Positions 5,839 to 13,049 of a stretch of DNA of 14,568 nucleotides are shown piece by piece. The notes beneath the pieces were generated by a model that saw nothing but the letters and a program-made list of their open reading frames with translations, was not told where the DNA came from and did not search any database. Both the position numbers and the translations under genes were made by a program. Positions within the stretch are counted from its first letter, which is position 1. Every line of letters starts with the position of its first letter. Origin of the DNA: an uncultured Eubacteriales bacterium (GTDB lineage Bacteria; Bacillota; Clostridia; Oscillospirales; Acutalibacteraceae); NCBI GenBank assembly GCA_934444695.1, contig CAKSDF010000034.1, positions 1 to 14,568 of the forward strand. Reading direction: 5' to 3'.

Positions 5839-6432
5839 ATGCTTGAATTTTTATCCGAGCATGCTTTGCGGATAGTTATAATCGTCGCAGCTGTTATTGC
5901 TGTTGGGGTTATAGTGAGATCGGTAAAACGGCAGACGGCAAGGGCACGGTCGCTTGTCCGTCAGCTTTTAAATGCCGCAGGTACCGAGCAGATGGTCGAG
6001 CAAAAGCCTAAATCCTTAAGCGGCGCCGATTCTATATTCTTGCCGAGAATTTTAAAGGATTTTCCCGAATTTAATCTTTCGGATGTTAAAAGAACCGTTT
6101 CCGAGTACATAAAAAATCAGCTTTCGGACAGGGGAAGGGTGACGGTGCACAATATTGTCATTAAAAATTATACCTCTGCCGGCATTTCCAGAGAAATTGT
6201 TTTTCAGGCGGCGGTGGAGATCGAAAAGCAGGGGCAAAAGGAGCAAAGGCGCTATTGCGTGGTTTATAATTTTTCCCCCGAAAGCAAGGGAGACGGTACC
6301 CTTGCGGCCAATTGTCCCAATTGCGGAGCGCCTCTTTCCTCAACCGTCGGAGAGGTGTGCGCCTACTGCGGTTCAAGGGCCTCGAATGTGCTCTCTAACA
6401 AGTGGAAGATAGTCGATATGTACGAGGATTAA
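5839..6432 (+). CDS. Membrane-anchored zinc-ribbon protein of unknown function
   Basis: A 197-residue protein with one N-terminal membrane helix (about residues 10-27, IVIIVAAVIAVGVIV) followed by a basic stretch (KRQTARAR), which predicts the bulk in the cytoplasm. A middle domain of about 90 residues (61-146; DSIFLPRILKDFPEFNLSDV, then VTVHNIVIKNY and RRYCVVYNF) resembles Tim44-like/NTF2-type folds loosely. The C-terminal zinc ribbon is clear: CPNC (159-162) and CAYC (174-177). AAGGAG is 8 bases before the ATG. A terminator lies directly upstream and no separate promoter was recognised between them, so expression may depend on read-through from the gene before. I do not recognise a named family. 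Scaffold or protein-protein interaction roles are possible, but nothing in the context decides. Confidence 0.75.
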   Translation: MLEFLSEHALRIVIIVAAVIAVGVIVRSVKRQTARARSLVRQLLNAAGTEQMVEQKPKSLSGADSIFLPRILKDFPEFNLSDVKRTVSEYIKNQLSDRGRVTVHNIVIKNYTSAGISREIVFQAAVEIEKQGQKEQRRYCVVYNFSPESKGDGTLAANCPNCGAPLSSTVGEVCAYCGSRASNVLSNKWKIVDMYED

Positions 6433-6645
6433 CGCACCTTTGAAAAATGCGGCTTTTCGGCGGATCGCGGGGAAATGAAACCGCTGAGAAAAGGTCAAAG
6501 GCAGTGCCGCAGAGAAGTTTTTACCGAGAGTTTACGACACTTTATATGATGTTTGAAAATGCAAAAAAATATATATGATTTTTGAATTTAAATACCTCTT
6601 TTTTGTGCCTGTTGCAACAAAAATGTAACAAGTCGGAAACCTTAC

Positions 6646-6674
6646 TTGAAAATCGGGCAAAAATGTAGTAAAGT
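6646..6674 (+). promoter_or_regulatory. Possible sigma-A promoter in the Na/Pi upstream region
   Basis: TTGAAA (6646-6651) and TAAAGT (6669-6674) lie 17 bases apart. The -35 matches five of six and the -10 four of six. It would give a leader of about 350 bases before the Na/Pi gene or serve the doubtful 41-codon frame. The surroundings are AT-rich, so this is weak. Confidence 0.25.
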
Positions 6675-6922
6675 GGAGATGTAATTTGGACAGATAGGAC
6701 GATTTTATGATTGTTTTTGAGAACTGCCGAGAAAGTTATCTTCATAACAATACCATAGGCTCGATTGTTCTGTTTTCGCTTTGCTCGAAAACGGGTATTG
6801 CGGCTTTTCTCAAAAAAGAAGAAAAAAATTAAACGGCTCTGAAAACGCCTTCCTTTTGGGATGTGTTTTTGGGGCTGTTTGCATTATGGCGCCTTTTTGC
6901 GGAAAAATTCTTAATGGTTACG

Positions 6923-6956
6923 ATAGCGTTTAATTTGTAGAAATATGTAACGCTAT
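6923..6956. repeat. Inverted repeat upstream of the Na/Pi cotransporter gene
   Basis: ATAGCGTT (6923-6930) is repeated inverted as AACGCTAT (6949-6956), 18 bases apart. The arm centres are 26 bases apart, about 2.5 helical turns. The right arm overlaps TATAAG (6954-6959), a candidate -10 element. It could be an operator or an RNA hairpin about 75 bases before the start codon. No known phosphate-response box was recognised. Confidence 0.45.
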
Positions 6957-7031
6957 AAGTGATGAACACCATGCCGCACGGGAAAACGGAGAGCGAAATC
7001 AATGGCGCCTTTTGAAAAACGGAGGAAATGT

Positions 7032-8801
7032 ATGACATCATCAGATCTGCTTTTAATGTTTGCCGAGCTGTTCGGAGGACTGGCCTTTTTCCTTTACGGA
7101 ATGAGCGCAATGTCTGCCGGACTTGAACAAATGGCCGGCGGAGCCCTCGACCGCACCCTTAAAAAGGTTACGAAAAACGATTTTATCAGCTTCCTTGTGG
7201 GCGCGGGAATGACCATAGCCATCCAGTCGTCGTCGGCTTTGACGGTTATGCTTGTGGGACTTGTTAATTCGGGAATAATGGAGTTTGCCGATACATTTGG
7301 AATGATAATGGGTTCCCACGTGGGCACCACTCTTACCTCCTGGATACTGACCCTTACCGGCATACAGGGCGAAAATTTCTTTTTGACCCTTTTAAAGCCC
7401 ATGACCTTTGCCCCGATACTTGCTCTTGTGGGCGTTGCCTTCAGAATGTTCTCAAAAAGGGAGCGCAAGAGAAACCTTGGTCTTATCCTCATCGGATTCG
7501 CCGTTTTAATGACCGGAATGGATATGATGAGCGGTTCTATGGAGCGCTTTAAGGAAGATCCTGCCTTCCAAAGTATGCTTGTGGCCTTTACAAGTCCCAT
7601 GCTTGCTTTCCTTGTTTCCACCGTTTTCACCGGAATAATTCAGTCCTCGGCCGCAACGGTCGCCATTGTTCAGGCCATGACCCTTGCCGCAGCGACCACG
7701 GGCAACCCCATTTCCTATCAGGTGGCCATTCCGCTGGTGCTCGGTGCAAATATCGGCACATGTATGACTGCCCTGCTTTCCAGTATCGGCACAAGCAGAG
7801 ACGCCAAACGGGTGGTTGCCATGCACATTTACACCAACGCCATAGGCGGATTTGTATGTGTTATTTTGATGTACATTGCAATGGCCATGTCCCCCGATAT
7901 TTTCGCCGCTCCAATTTCGATGATCGGCGTTGCGGTGGTGCATACGGCATTTAACTTTGTCAACACCGTGGCCTTTGCACCTTTGAAGAAACCCATGATC
8001 AGACTTTGCGAAAAGACGGTCAAAAATGGAAAGAAAAATTCCCATACTGTGTTTTTGGACGAACGCCTTTTTCAAAATTCCGCCCTTGCCGTTTCGGAAT
8101 GTCATCGACTTACCAACGAAATGGCCGAGCACACCCGCACGGCGCTGCTCGAATCCCTTGAAATTATAGAAGAATTCGACGAACAAAAGGCCGACCACAT
8201 CAGAGAGCTTGAAAAGCTGACCGACAAATACGAGGACAAGCTCGGAACCTACCTTGTGCGGCTGTCCCGCGGAGAGCTTACCGACAGTGAGTCTCATTCG
8301 GTATCCCGCCTGCTTCACACCATCGGCGATCTCGAACGAATAGGCGACCACGCTCGCAACATAAGCGAAGCGGCCAGGGAGATAAAGGAAAAGAAGATCG
8401 TGTTTTCTATTCCCGCAAAGGAGGAGCTGAGGGTCATTGTCTCGGCTCTTAAGGAAACGCTGACCATAACCATCGATTCTTTTGTCAAGGACGATCTTGA
8501 GCTTGCAAGAAATGTTGAGCCTCTTGAGCAGGTCATCGACAAGCTCAAAAAGGAAATGATGGAGCGCCATGTCGACCGACTTCAAAAGGGTGAATGCACC
8601 ATACAGATGGGATTTGTATTTTCCGATCTTCTGACCAACTTTGAAAGGGTATCGGATCACTGTTCCAACATCGCGGTATACACCCTCCAGCTCAGATCTT
8701 CAAAGCTCGATTCTCATAAGTTCCTTAAGAAAATACGAAACGAGGAAAACGGAGAATTTGCCCACAAGTTCAACGAATACGAGGAAAAGTATTCCTTATA
8801 G
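7032..8801 (+). CDS. Na/Pi cotransporter family protein with C-terminal PhoU domain
   Basis: A 589-residue inner-membrane protein of the Na/Pi-cotransporter II-related family (NptA/YjbB type), expected to move phosphate with sodium. Its N-terminal 320 residues form the duplicated transporter core: the two inverted-repeat signatures are QSSS (65-68, AIQSSSALTV) and QSSA (204-207, GIIQSSAATV), with GSHVGTT (94-100) and GANIGTC (238-244) as the matching Gly motifs. From about 345 on comes a helical PhoU-like domain with both metal-binding repeats, DLERIGDH (433-440) and FERVSDH (537-543). The start at 7032 has GGAGGA five bases upstream; an in-frame ATG at 7002 lacks a good site. Bacterial members with a fused PhoU tail are common, and some act in export rather than uptake, so direction is not certain. 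The gene ends at a long terminator hairpin shared with the next gene's leader. Confidence 0.93.
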   Translation: MTSSDLLLMFAELFGGLAFFLYGMSAMSAGLEQMAGGALDRTLKKVTKNDFISFLVGAGMTIAIQSSSALTVMLVGLVNSGIMEFADTFGMIMGSHVGTTLTSWILTLTGIQGENFFLTLLKPMTFAPILALVGVAFRMFSKRERKRNLGLILIGFAVLMTGMDMMSGSMERFKEDPAFQSMLVAFTSPMLAFLVSTVFTGIIQSSAATVAIVQAMTLAAATTGNPISYQVAIPLVLGANIGTCMTALLSSIGTSRDAKRVVAMHIYTNAIGGFVCVILMYIAMAMSPDIFAAPISMIGVAVVHTAFNFVNTVAFAPLKKPMIRLCEKTVKNGKKNSHTVFLDERLFQNSALAVSECHRLTNEMAEHTRTALLESLEIIEEFDEQKADHIRELEKLTDKYEDKLGTYLVRLSRGELTDSESHSVSRLLHTIGDLERIGDHARNISEAAREIKEKKIVFSIPAKEELRVIVSALKETLTITIDSFVKDDLELARNVEPLEQVIDKLKKEMMERHVDRLQKGECTIQMGFVFSDLLTNFERVSDHCSNIAVYTLQLRSSKLDSHKFLKKIRNEENGEFAHKFNEYEEKYSL

Positions 8802-8839
8802 AATAATAGAACAATAGAACAAAGCCTTTTGCGTAACAA

Positions 8840-8870
8840 TTGAAAACACCTTTGAATAGTATGGTATAAA
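8840..8870 (+). promoter_or_regulatory. Candidate promoter inside the terminator hairpin, for the P-loop ATPase
   Basis: TTGAAA (8840-8845) and TATAAA (8865-8870) are separated by 19 bases, longer than ideal. The -10 lies in the loop of the terminator hairpin. A start near 8876-8879 would leave a leader of about 15 bases with AGAGGTG free for ribosomes. No other promoter for the ATPase gene was seen in the 91-base gap. Confidence 0.4.
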
Positions 8871-8892
8871 AACTGTTCAGAGGTGTTTTTTT
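8843..8892 (+). terminator. Intrinsic terminator after the Na/Pi gene, overlapping the next ribosome binding site
   Basis: AAAACACCT (8843-8851) pairs with AGGTGTTTT (8881-8889). The pairing continues inward through 8852-8860 with 8872-8880, giving about 18 pairs including two G.U and an 11-base loop. Seven T (8886-8892) end directly at the ATG at 8893. The right arm contains AGAGGTG, the only candidate ribosome binding site of the downstream gene. Confidence 0.8.
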
Positions 8893-9999
8893 ATGCTTGA
8901 AATTTTTGAGGCTTTAAGAAAATCGGCTCCCGAGTTTTTTGCCGGAGCAAATTCGGCCGACGGATTTTTTTCCTGCTTTGACGACCTTTATGACCCCTTT
9001 TCGGGCGATCGGTTTTACATACTTAAAGGCGGGCCGGGAACGGGGAAATCCACTCTTATGAAGGAAACGGCCGTGAAAATGAGCGAAAATGGGGAGGCGC
9101 CCACCCTATTTTATTGTTCCTCCGATCCCGAGTCTCTCGACGGAGTGACCTTCGAAAAAACAGGCACCGGCATTGCCGACGGAACGGCGCCCCATACCAT
9201 GGATCCTAAATTCCCCGGTCTTTGCGAGAACATCGTGCCTCTCGGGGAATGCCTAAACGGTGACGCACTTTATGAAAAACGGCAGGAACTGCTTCCTCTT
9301 TTTAACGCCAATTCGCTTTTGCACAAAAAGGCATCCCGCCTGATAAAAGCGGCCGGTAGACTGCTTGACGACAGCTTTGCCGTGGATTGCCGATGCACCG
9401 ATCTCGACAGGGCGGCGGAATTTGCCAAAAAGCTGGCCGACAGGGTATTTGGAAAGGAAAGGGGAAAAGAGGGATGCGAAAAGCGGCGTTTTTTATCGGG
9501 TATAACCCCTAAAGGACACACGGTGTTTTCAGACACACCCTTAAAGCTGTGCCAAAGGGTTATAACCGTTGAGGACGCATACGGCGGGGCGTCGTCGGTT
9601 ATTATGGCGGTGCTGAGAAAAAGAGCTCTTGAGGCGGGCTGCACGATTTATGTTTGCCCCTGCGCCATCCATCCCATGAGAAAGATCGATCATATTATTA
9701 TTCCCGAAAAGAGTATCGCCTTTTGCACAACCGGTCCAAAGCTTAAAATAGAGTCTCAAAGCCAGCGCAAGATACACGCACGGCGATTTAAAAACACGGC
9801 CGAGCTTAAGGAATATTCAGAGCGGCTGAAATTTAACAGACGGGCATCTGATGAACTTTTAAAGGCAGCCTGCGAAACGCTGTATGAGGCAAAAAAAGTG
9901 CACGACAGAATAGAAAGCTACTATGTTTCGGCAATGGATTTTGAAAGGTGCAAAAAATATCAGAAGGACATTCTTTCAGACATTTTAAAGCGATTTTAA
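8893..9999 (+). CDS. PRK06851-family tandem P-loop ATPase, second P-loop degenerate
   Basis: A 368-residue cytoplasmic protein. It matches the PRK06851 family of Firmicute ATPases by its marks: FAGANSADGFFSCFD (16-30), Walker A GGPGTGKST (46-54), YCSSDPESLDGV (74-85) and DGTAPHTMDP (96-105). The family is a tandem duplication. Here the second copy starts at LSGITPKGH (201-209), but its Walker A site has become VEDAYGGASSVIM (226-238), with neither the Lys nor the full loop; CAIHPMRKIDHIIIPE (257-272) is the counterpart of the first copy's CSSDPESLDGV region. A basic helical tail (about 290-368) follows. AGAGGTG lies seven bases before the ATG. It stands alone between the Na/Pi gene and the yqfC leader. 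The cellular role of the family is not established; many carriers are spore-formers. Confidence 0.8.
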   Translation: MLEIFEALRKSAPEFFAGANSADGFFSCFDDLYDPFSGDRFYILKGGPGTGKSTLMKETAVKMSENGEAPTLFYCSSDPESLDGVTFEKTGTGIADGTAPHTMDPKFPGLCENIVPLGECLNGDALYEKRQELLPLFNANSLLHKKASRLIKAAGRLLDDSFAVDCRCTDLDRAAEFAKKLADRVFGKERGKEGCEKRRFLSGITPKGHTVFSDTPLKLCQRVITVEDAYGGASSVIMAVLRKRALEAGCTIYVCPCAIHPMRKIDHIIIPEKSIAFCTTGPKLKIESQSQRKIHARRFKNTAELKEYSERLKFNRRASDELLKAACETLYEAKKVHDRIESYYVSAMDFERCKKYQKDILSDILKRF

Positions 10000-10235
10000 A
10001 AGTGGTTAAAAAGCATTAAAAGGGCGGAAAAAGCATATATTAAGTAAAGCCTGCAAGCGGGAAGCGCCTTGATTTGCAAATCGGTGAAAAGGATTTAAGG
10101 TGTATTTGTGATGCAAGGAAATGTGCCTGACGGCGTGTCTTTCCATTCTTGTTTTTGCTTTGAAAACAGCGCCGCGGTAACTGCTTAAACTCTGATTGCG
10201 GGGAAATTTCCCACGGAAAAACGGGAGGTGGAAAT
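10000..10235. other. Gap before yqfC with two perfect palindromes
   Basis: The 236 bases hold no plausible gene. Two perfect 12-base palindromes are visible: GATTTGCAAATC (10071-10082) and GGGAAATTTCCC (10201-10212). The second ends 11 bases before the yqfC ribosome binding site, so it could fold and affect translation. No U-tract terminator for the upstream ATPase gene was found. Confidence 0.5.
10013..10041 (+). promoter_or_regulatory. Possible sigma-E (mother-cell) promoter of yqfC-yqfD
   Basis: CATATATT (10034-10041) is close to the sigma-E -10 consensus CATAYAMT. Fourteen bases upstream, GCATTAA (10013-10019) matches four of seven positions of the -35 (KMATATT). In Bacillus subtilis the yqfCD pair is known to be sigma-E dependent. 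It would leave a leader of about 190 bases. This is a motif match by eye only. Confidence 0.35.
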
Positions 10236-10508
10236 GTGCCTAAAGCAGAAAAGGGACGCGGGTCGGTCAAGGGGGCTTTTGCCGCAGCTGCTCAAAGCCT
10301 TTGTGAACAGCCCGGTATAGAGATGTTTTCAAACCGCAGGGCGGTGGTGGACGGATGCAGGGCGGTGGTGGAATATGACTGCGATATCATCAGATTAAAC
10401 CTCGGGAGTAAGGATATAATCTTCAGAGGCTGCGAGCTTTCCATCGACAGCTTTGAGAAAAATCACGCCGAGGTAAGCGGGATATTTACATCTCTGGAAT
10501 TTGAATAG
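10236..10508 (+). CDS. yqfC: Sporulation protein YqfC
   Basis: A 90-residue protein. The C-terminal two thirds fit YqfC: IEMFSNRRAVVDGCRAVVEY (about 28-47, just the family's start-of-domain pattern), DIIRLNLGSKDIIFRGCELS (50-69) and a final GIFTSLEFE, a predominantly beta fold. YqfC is a late-sporulation protein made in the mother cell in Bacillus; its biochemical role is not known. The start is GTG at 10236, five bases after GGAGGTG; an out-of-frame ATG two bases earlier opens only a 28-codon frame. yqfD begins 10 bases after the stop, and the yqfC stop overlaps its ribosome binding site, so the pair is coupled. The immediate presence of yqfD makes the call firm. Confidence 0.88.
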   Translation: MPKAEKGRGSVKGAFAAAAQSLCEQPGIEMFSNRRAVVDGCRAVVEYDCDIIRLNLGSKDIIFRGCELSIDSFEKNHAEVSGIFTSLEFE

Positions 10509-10518
10509 GGGATAGTAT

Positions 10519-11748
10519 ATGCTTCTTAAAATAATCGCTTTTTTAAAGGGATATATAAAGGTAAGGGCCACCGGCGGATTTCCCGAAAGATTCTTAAACC
10601 TTTGTGCCGCCGCAAATCGGGACATCTGGCAGGTAAAGACCGAAAAGGACGGCATAAGCTTTTGCGCCGATATAAGAGAATATAAAAACCTCCGTTTGCC
10701 GGCCAGGCGGACGGGGGTTAAAATGCGTGTGGCCGAAAAACACGGTCTGCCTTTTTTTATTTTTAAATACCGAAAAAGGAAAGGGCTTGCCGTGGGGGCG
10801 GTGTGTTTTGTGCTGCTTGTAAGTTTGCTTTCAGGATCGGTGTGGAACATAACCGTTTCGGGAAACGAAAAGCTGACCGAAGAGCAGGTTGTTAAAATGC
10901 TGTCGGATGCAGGTGTAAAGGAAGGAACACGGGTTGCGGACATCGACGAACACAACACCGCTCAGAGGGTCATTCTGAACAATCCTGAAATATCCTGGCT
11001 TTCGATAAATCCCATGGGATCCACGCTTTACGTGGATATTAAGGAACGAAAATACGCTCCCGAGCTTTCGGACAAAACACCTCAAAACATCGTGGCAGCA
11101 GGGGATGGAGTGATCACATCCATCAAAGCAAATGCCGGGGACGCTCTTGTTAAAGCGGGGGATGCCGTGACAAAGGGTCAGGTGCTTATAAGCGGCATTG
11201 TAACCCTTAAAAACGGCACGACGGTCATCAGGCCGGCCGACGGGCAGGCTCAGGCGCAGGTGCACGAGCGGGCAACGGTGTTTGAACCTTTTGAAAAAAC
11301 CGAAAGCTTAAGAACAGGCAAAACAAAGATCGGTCGGCTTGTTCATTTTTTCGGAATCGACATACCTCTTTTTATCTCGAGCGGGTTTGAAAATTACCAA
11401 AAGGAACAAAGCTTTAAGGCACTTTCTTTGGCCGGAAAGAAGCTGCCTGTCGGTATATATAAAACGGTTTTTTACGAACTAAAGGAGCTGACCGTGACCA
11501 TTTCACAGGAGCAGGCAGTGCAGCTTGCAGAGCAAAAGGCCGACGAGGAAATCAAGCAGAGAATTATTCAAAACTACCAATATGAACAGCAGGACGAAAA
11601 TTTTGCCGGGCAGCATATTGTTTCAAGGGAACAAAGTCTTGCTTTGCGGGATGACGGGGCCGAAATAACGGTTGATTGCATTTGTATTGAAAATATTGCC
11701 GAAAAACAAAAAATAGAGATGGATAATCAAATTCTTCCTCTTGACTAA
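10519..11748 (+). CDS. yqfD: Sporulation protein YqfD
   Basis: A 409-residue protein of the usual YqfD length. An N-terminal cytoplasmic part of about 85 residues begins with MLLKIIAFLKGYIKV and includes the conserved ATGGFPERFLNLC (17-29). One membrane helix (90-108, GLAVGAVCFVLLVSLLSG) follows. Directly after it comes a POTRA/FtsQ-like segment, ITVSGNEKLTEEQV (111-124) to GVKEGTRVADID (132-143). The remaining region is beta-rich with a lipoyl/hybrid-type turn VVAAGDGVITSI and DAVTKGQVLISG, then a helical stretch rich in Glu/Gln. It is known as a stage-IV-type sporulation protein in Bacillus and Clostridia, likely working at the forespore-engulfing membranes with YqfC. AGGGGAT precedes the ATG. 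Its stop codon overlaps the -35 box of the phoH promoter. Confidence 0.93.
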   Translation: MLLKIIAFLKGYIKVRATGGFPERFLNLCAAANRDIWQVKTEKDGISFCADIREYKNLRLPARRTGVKMRVAEKHGLPFFIFKYRKRKGLAVGAVCFVLLVSLLSGSVWNITVSGNEKLTEEQVVKMLSDAGVKEGTRVADIDEHNTAQRVILNNPEISWLSINPMGSTLYVDIKERKYAPELSDKTPQNIVAAGDGVITSIKANAGDALVKAGDAVTKGQVLISGIVTLKNGTTVIRPADGQAQAQVHERATVFEPFEKTESLRTGKTKIGRLVHFFGIDIPLFISSGFENYQKEQSFKALSLAGKKLPVGIYKTVFYELKELTVTISQEQAVQLAEQKADEEIKQRIIQNYQYEQQDENFAGQHIVSREQSLALRDDGAEITVDCICIENIAEKQKIEMDNQILPLD

Positions 11749-11770
11749 CCTGCAGATTTTGTGATATAAT
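11741..11770 (+). promoter_or_regulatory. Sigma-A promoter of phoH
   Basis: TTGACT (11741-11746) and TATAAT (11765-11770) lie 18 bases apart; the -35 box overlaps the end of yqfD. The leader of about 50 bases holds a hairpin (11792-11808, arms TTGTTG/CAACAA) followed by AATTTTT. The outer bases AAAAATT/AATTTTT could extend it. It could be a weak attenuator or just a leader stem. The promoter separates growth-phase genes (phoH onward) from the sporulation pair. Confidence 0.75.
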
Positions 11771-11827
11771 ACATAAAAATTATTTTTTTTATTGTTGAAA
11801 GGCAACAAAATTTTTCAAAGGCGATGA

Positions 11828-12808
11828 ATGACAGACCTAATGGCAGAACAGATACTCAATATTGACAGAATGGAACAGGCGGTAGCCCTTTTCGGCAGTT
11901 TTGATTCCAACATAAAGCAGATTGAAAATGCCTACTCGGTGACCGTTACGGTCAGGGGCGGAGAGATGAAAATTTCCGGCGATGCGGAAAACGTCTCGAG
12001 AGCGGCAAGGGCGGTCAACAGCCTGCTTCTTATGCTCAACAAGGGAGAAACCCTTAATGAACAGAATGTGGGATATGTGCTTTCTCTTGTGGACGACGGA
12101 GACGAGGATAAGCTGTCCCGCCTTTCGGAAAACGGCTGCATCTGCATTACATCAAAGGGACGGCCGGTAAAGCCCAAGACCCTCGGTCAGCAGAAATATG
12201 TCGAGGCTATAAAGGACAATACCATAACTCTGGCGGTGGGTCCTGCCGGAACGGGTAAGACCTATCTTGCGGTGGCAATGGCGGTCATGGCCTTCAGAGC
12301 GGGGGATATAAGCCGTATCGTGCTCACCCGCCCCGCCGTTGAAGCGGGAGAAAAGCTGGGATTTCTTCCCGGAGATCTTCAGCAAAAGGTTGATCCTTAC
12401 CTTCGTCCTCTTTACGACGGGCTTTTTGATATGCTGGGAGCCGAGAGCTTTACCAAATATCAGGAGCGGGGAAACATCGAGGTTGCACCCCTTGCATATA
12501 TGCGCGGAAGAACGCTGGACGACAGCTTTATCATACTTGACGAAGCGCAGAACACCACCCCCGAGCAGATGAAGATGTTTTTGACCAGACTCGGATTTAA
12601 CTCAAAGATAGTGGTAACGGGAGATATAACCCAGATAGATCTGGCCGACAGTCACCGCTCGGGACTTGTGGAGGCCACCAAGGTGCTTAAAAATATCGAC
12701 GATGTGGCGGTTATAACCCTTAACGAAAAGGATGTTGTCCGTCATAAGCTTGTTCAGTCGATAATTAAGGCCTACGACCGATATAATCAAAGCAAAAAGA
12801 ACAGATAA
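11828..12808 (+). CDS. phoH: PhoH family ATPase
   Basis: A 326-residue cytoplasmic protein of typical PhoH (YbeZ-type) length. An N-terminal KH/single-strand-RNA-like domain (about 30-72, VTVRGGEMKISGDAENV) precedes the P-loop core: Walker A GPAGTGKT (138-145), TRPAVEAGEKLGFLPGD (167-183) and Walker B FIILDEAQNTT (234-244). Sensor-like TRLGFNSKIVVTGD (253-266) and a basic tail follow. Despite the name, phosphate control is not general; the steady partnership with ybeY suggests work in RNA metabolism or ribosome maturation. The ATG at 11828 has AAAGGCG about six bases upstream; a second ATG at 11840 is also possible. Downstream, ybeY follows after 241 bases with yqfF missing in between. Confidence 0.95.
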   Translation: MTDLMAEQILNIDRMEQAVALFGSFDSNIKQIENAYSVTVTVRGGEMKISGDAENVSRAARAVNSLLLMLNKGETLNEQNVGYVLSLVDDGDEDKLSRLSENGCICITSKGRPVKPKTLGQQKYVEAIKDNTITLAVGPAGTGKTYLAVAMAVMAFRAGDISRIVLTRPAVEAGEKLGFLPGDLQQKVDPYLRPLYDGLFDMLGAESFTKYQERGNIEVAPLAYMRGRTLDDSFIILDEAQNTTPEQMKMFLTRLGFNSKIVVTGDITQIDLADSHRSGLVEATKVLKNIDDVAVITLNEKDVVRHKLVQSIIKAYDRYNQSKKNR

Positions 12809-13049
12809 CATCGGCCGAAAAAAATGACGCGCAAAGCCGTACGGCGTTTGAGCAATCTGTTGCTTAAGTCTATGCAACGACAAGCCGAAAAGCAACTTAA
12901 TAAGGCTATTTCAGGCGTGTTCGGACATATGCGTTATGGTCAACCATAGCGCACACATACTAACACGATTTTGGCGGCTCAAAATTACAAAAAGGAATTA
13001 ATTAAAACGGAAATAAAAATGAACGCAAAAAGGCGAAAGGAGAACAAAA
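12809..13049. other. phoH-ybeY spacer with strong inverted repeats
   Basis: The 241 bases hold no plausible gene. Seen are a 10-base palindrome GCCGTACGGC (12836-12845) and a hairpin at 12848-12867 (arms TTGAGCAA/TTGCTTAA). Bases 12860-12869 can alternatively pair with 12890-12900 (TTGCTT/AAGCAA or TTAAGT/ACTTAA). A near-perfect hairpin spans 12930-12953 (10 pairs, loop TCAA). None has a U-tract, so these are not ordinary terminators. The YbeY ribosome binding site AAAGGAGA lies at the right end. Confidence 0.6.

Larger units (their letters stand above)
6433..7031. other. Intergenic region of about 600 bases, no convincing gene
   Basis: The stretch between the zinc-ribbon gene and the Na/Pi transporter is AT-rich after about 6530. 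It contains a stem with an internal loop near 6450-6500 (arms CTTTTC/GAAAAG and GCGG/CCGC) without a U-tract. There is a possible promoter at 6646-6674, and an inverted repeat at 6923-6956. A 41-codon frame at 6707-6832 has only a weak ribosome binding site. No clear terminator for the zinc-ribbon gene was seen. Confidence 0.6.

Noticed and set aside
6707..6832. A 41-codon frame (MIVFENCRES...) before the Na/Pi gene
   Set aside because: Only a weak AGGA site, no recognisable domain, and unremarkable composition; a frame this short is expected by chance in a 600-base gap.
7506..8660. Long minus-strand open frame of 384 codons opposite the Na/Pi gene
   Set aside because: It is a shadow of a strongly supported gene: rich in His/Gly/Lys without a domain, and it lacks a ribosome binding site or promoter.
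8805..8820. Tandem copy of AATAGAAC just after the Na/Pi stop codon
   Set aside because: Only two 8-base copies; too short to suggest a mobile element, binding array or attachment site.
10234..10320. Overlapping 28-codon frame starting two bases before the yqfC GTG
   Set aside because: The spacing to GGAGGTG favours the GTG, and only the GTG frame encodes the conserved YqfC sequence.
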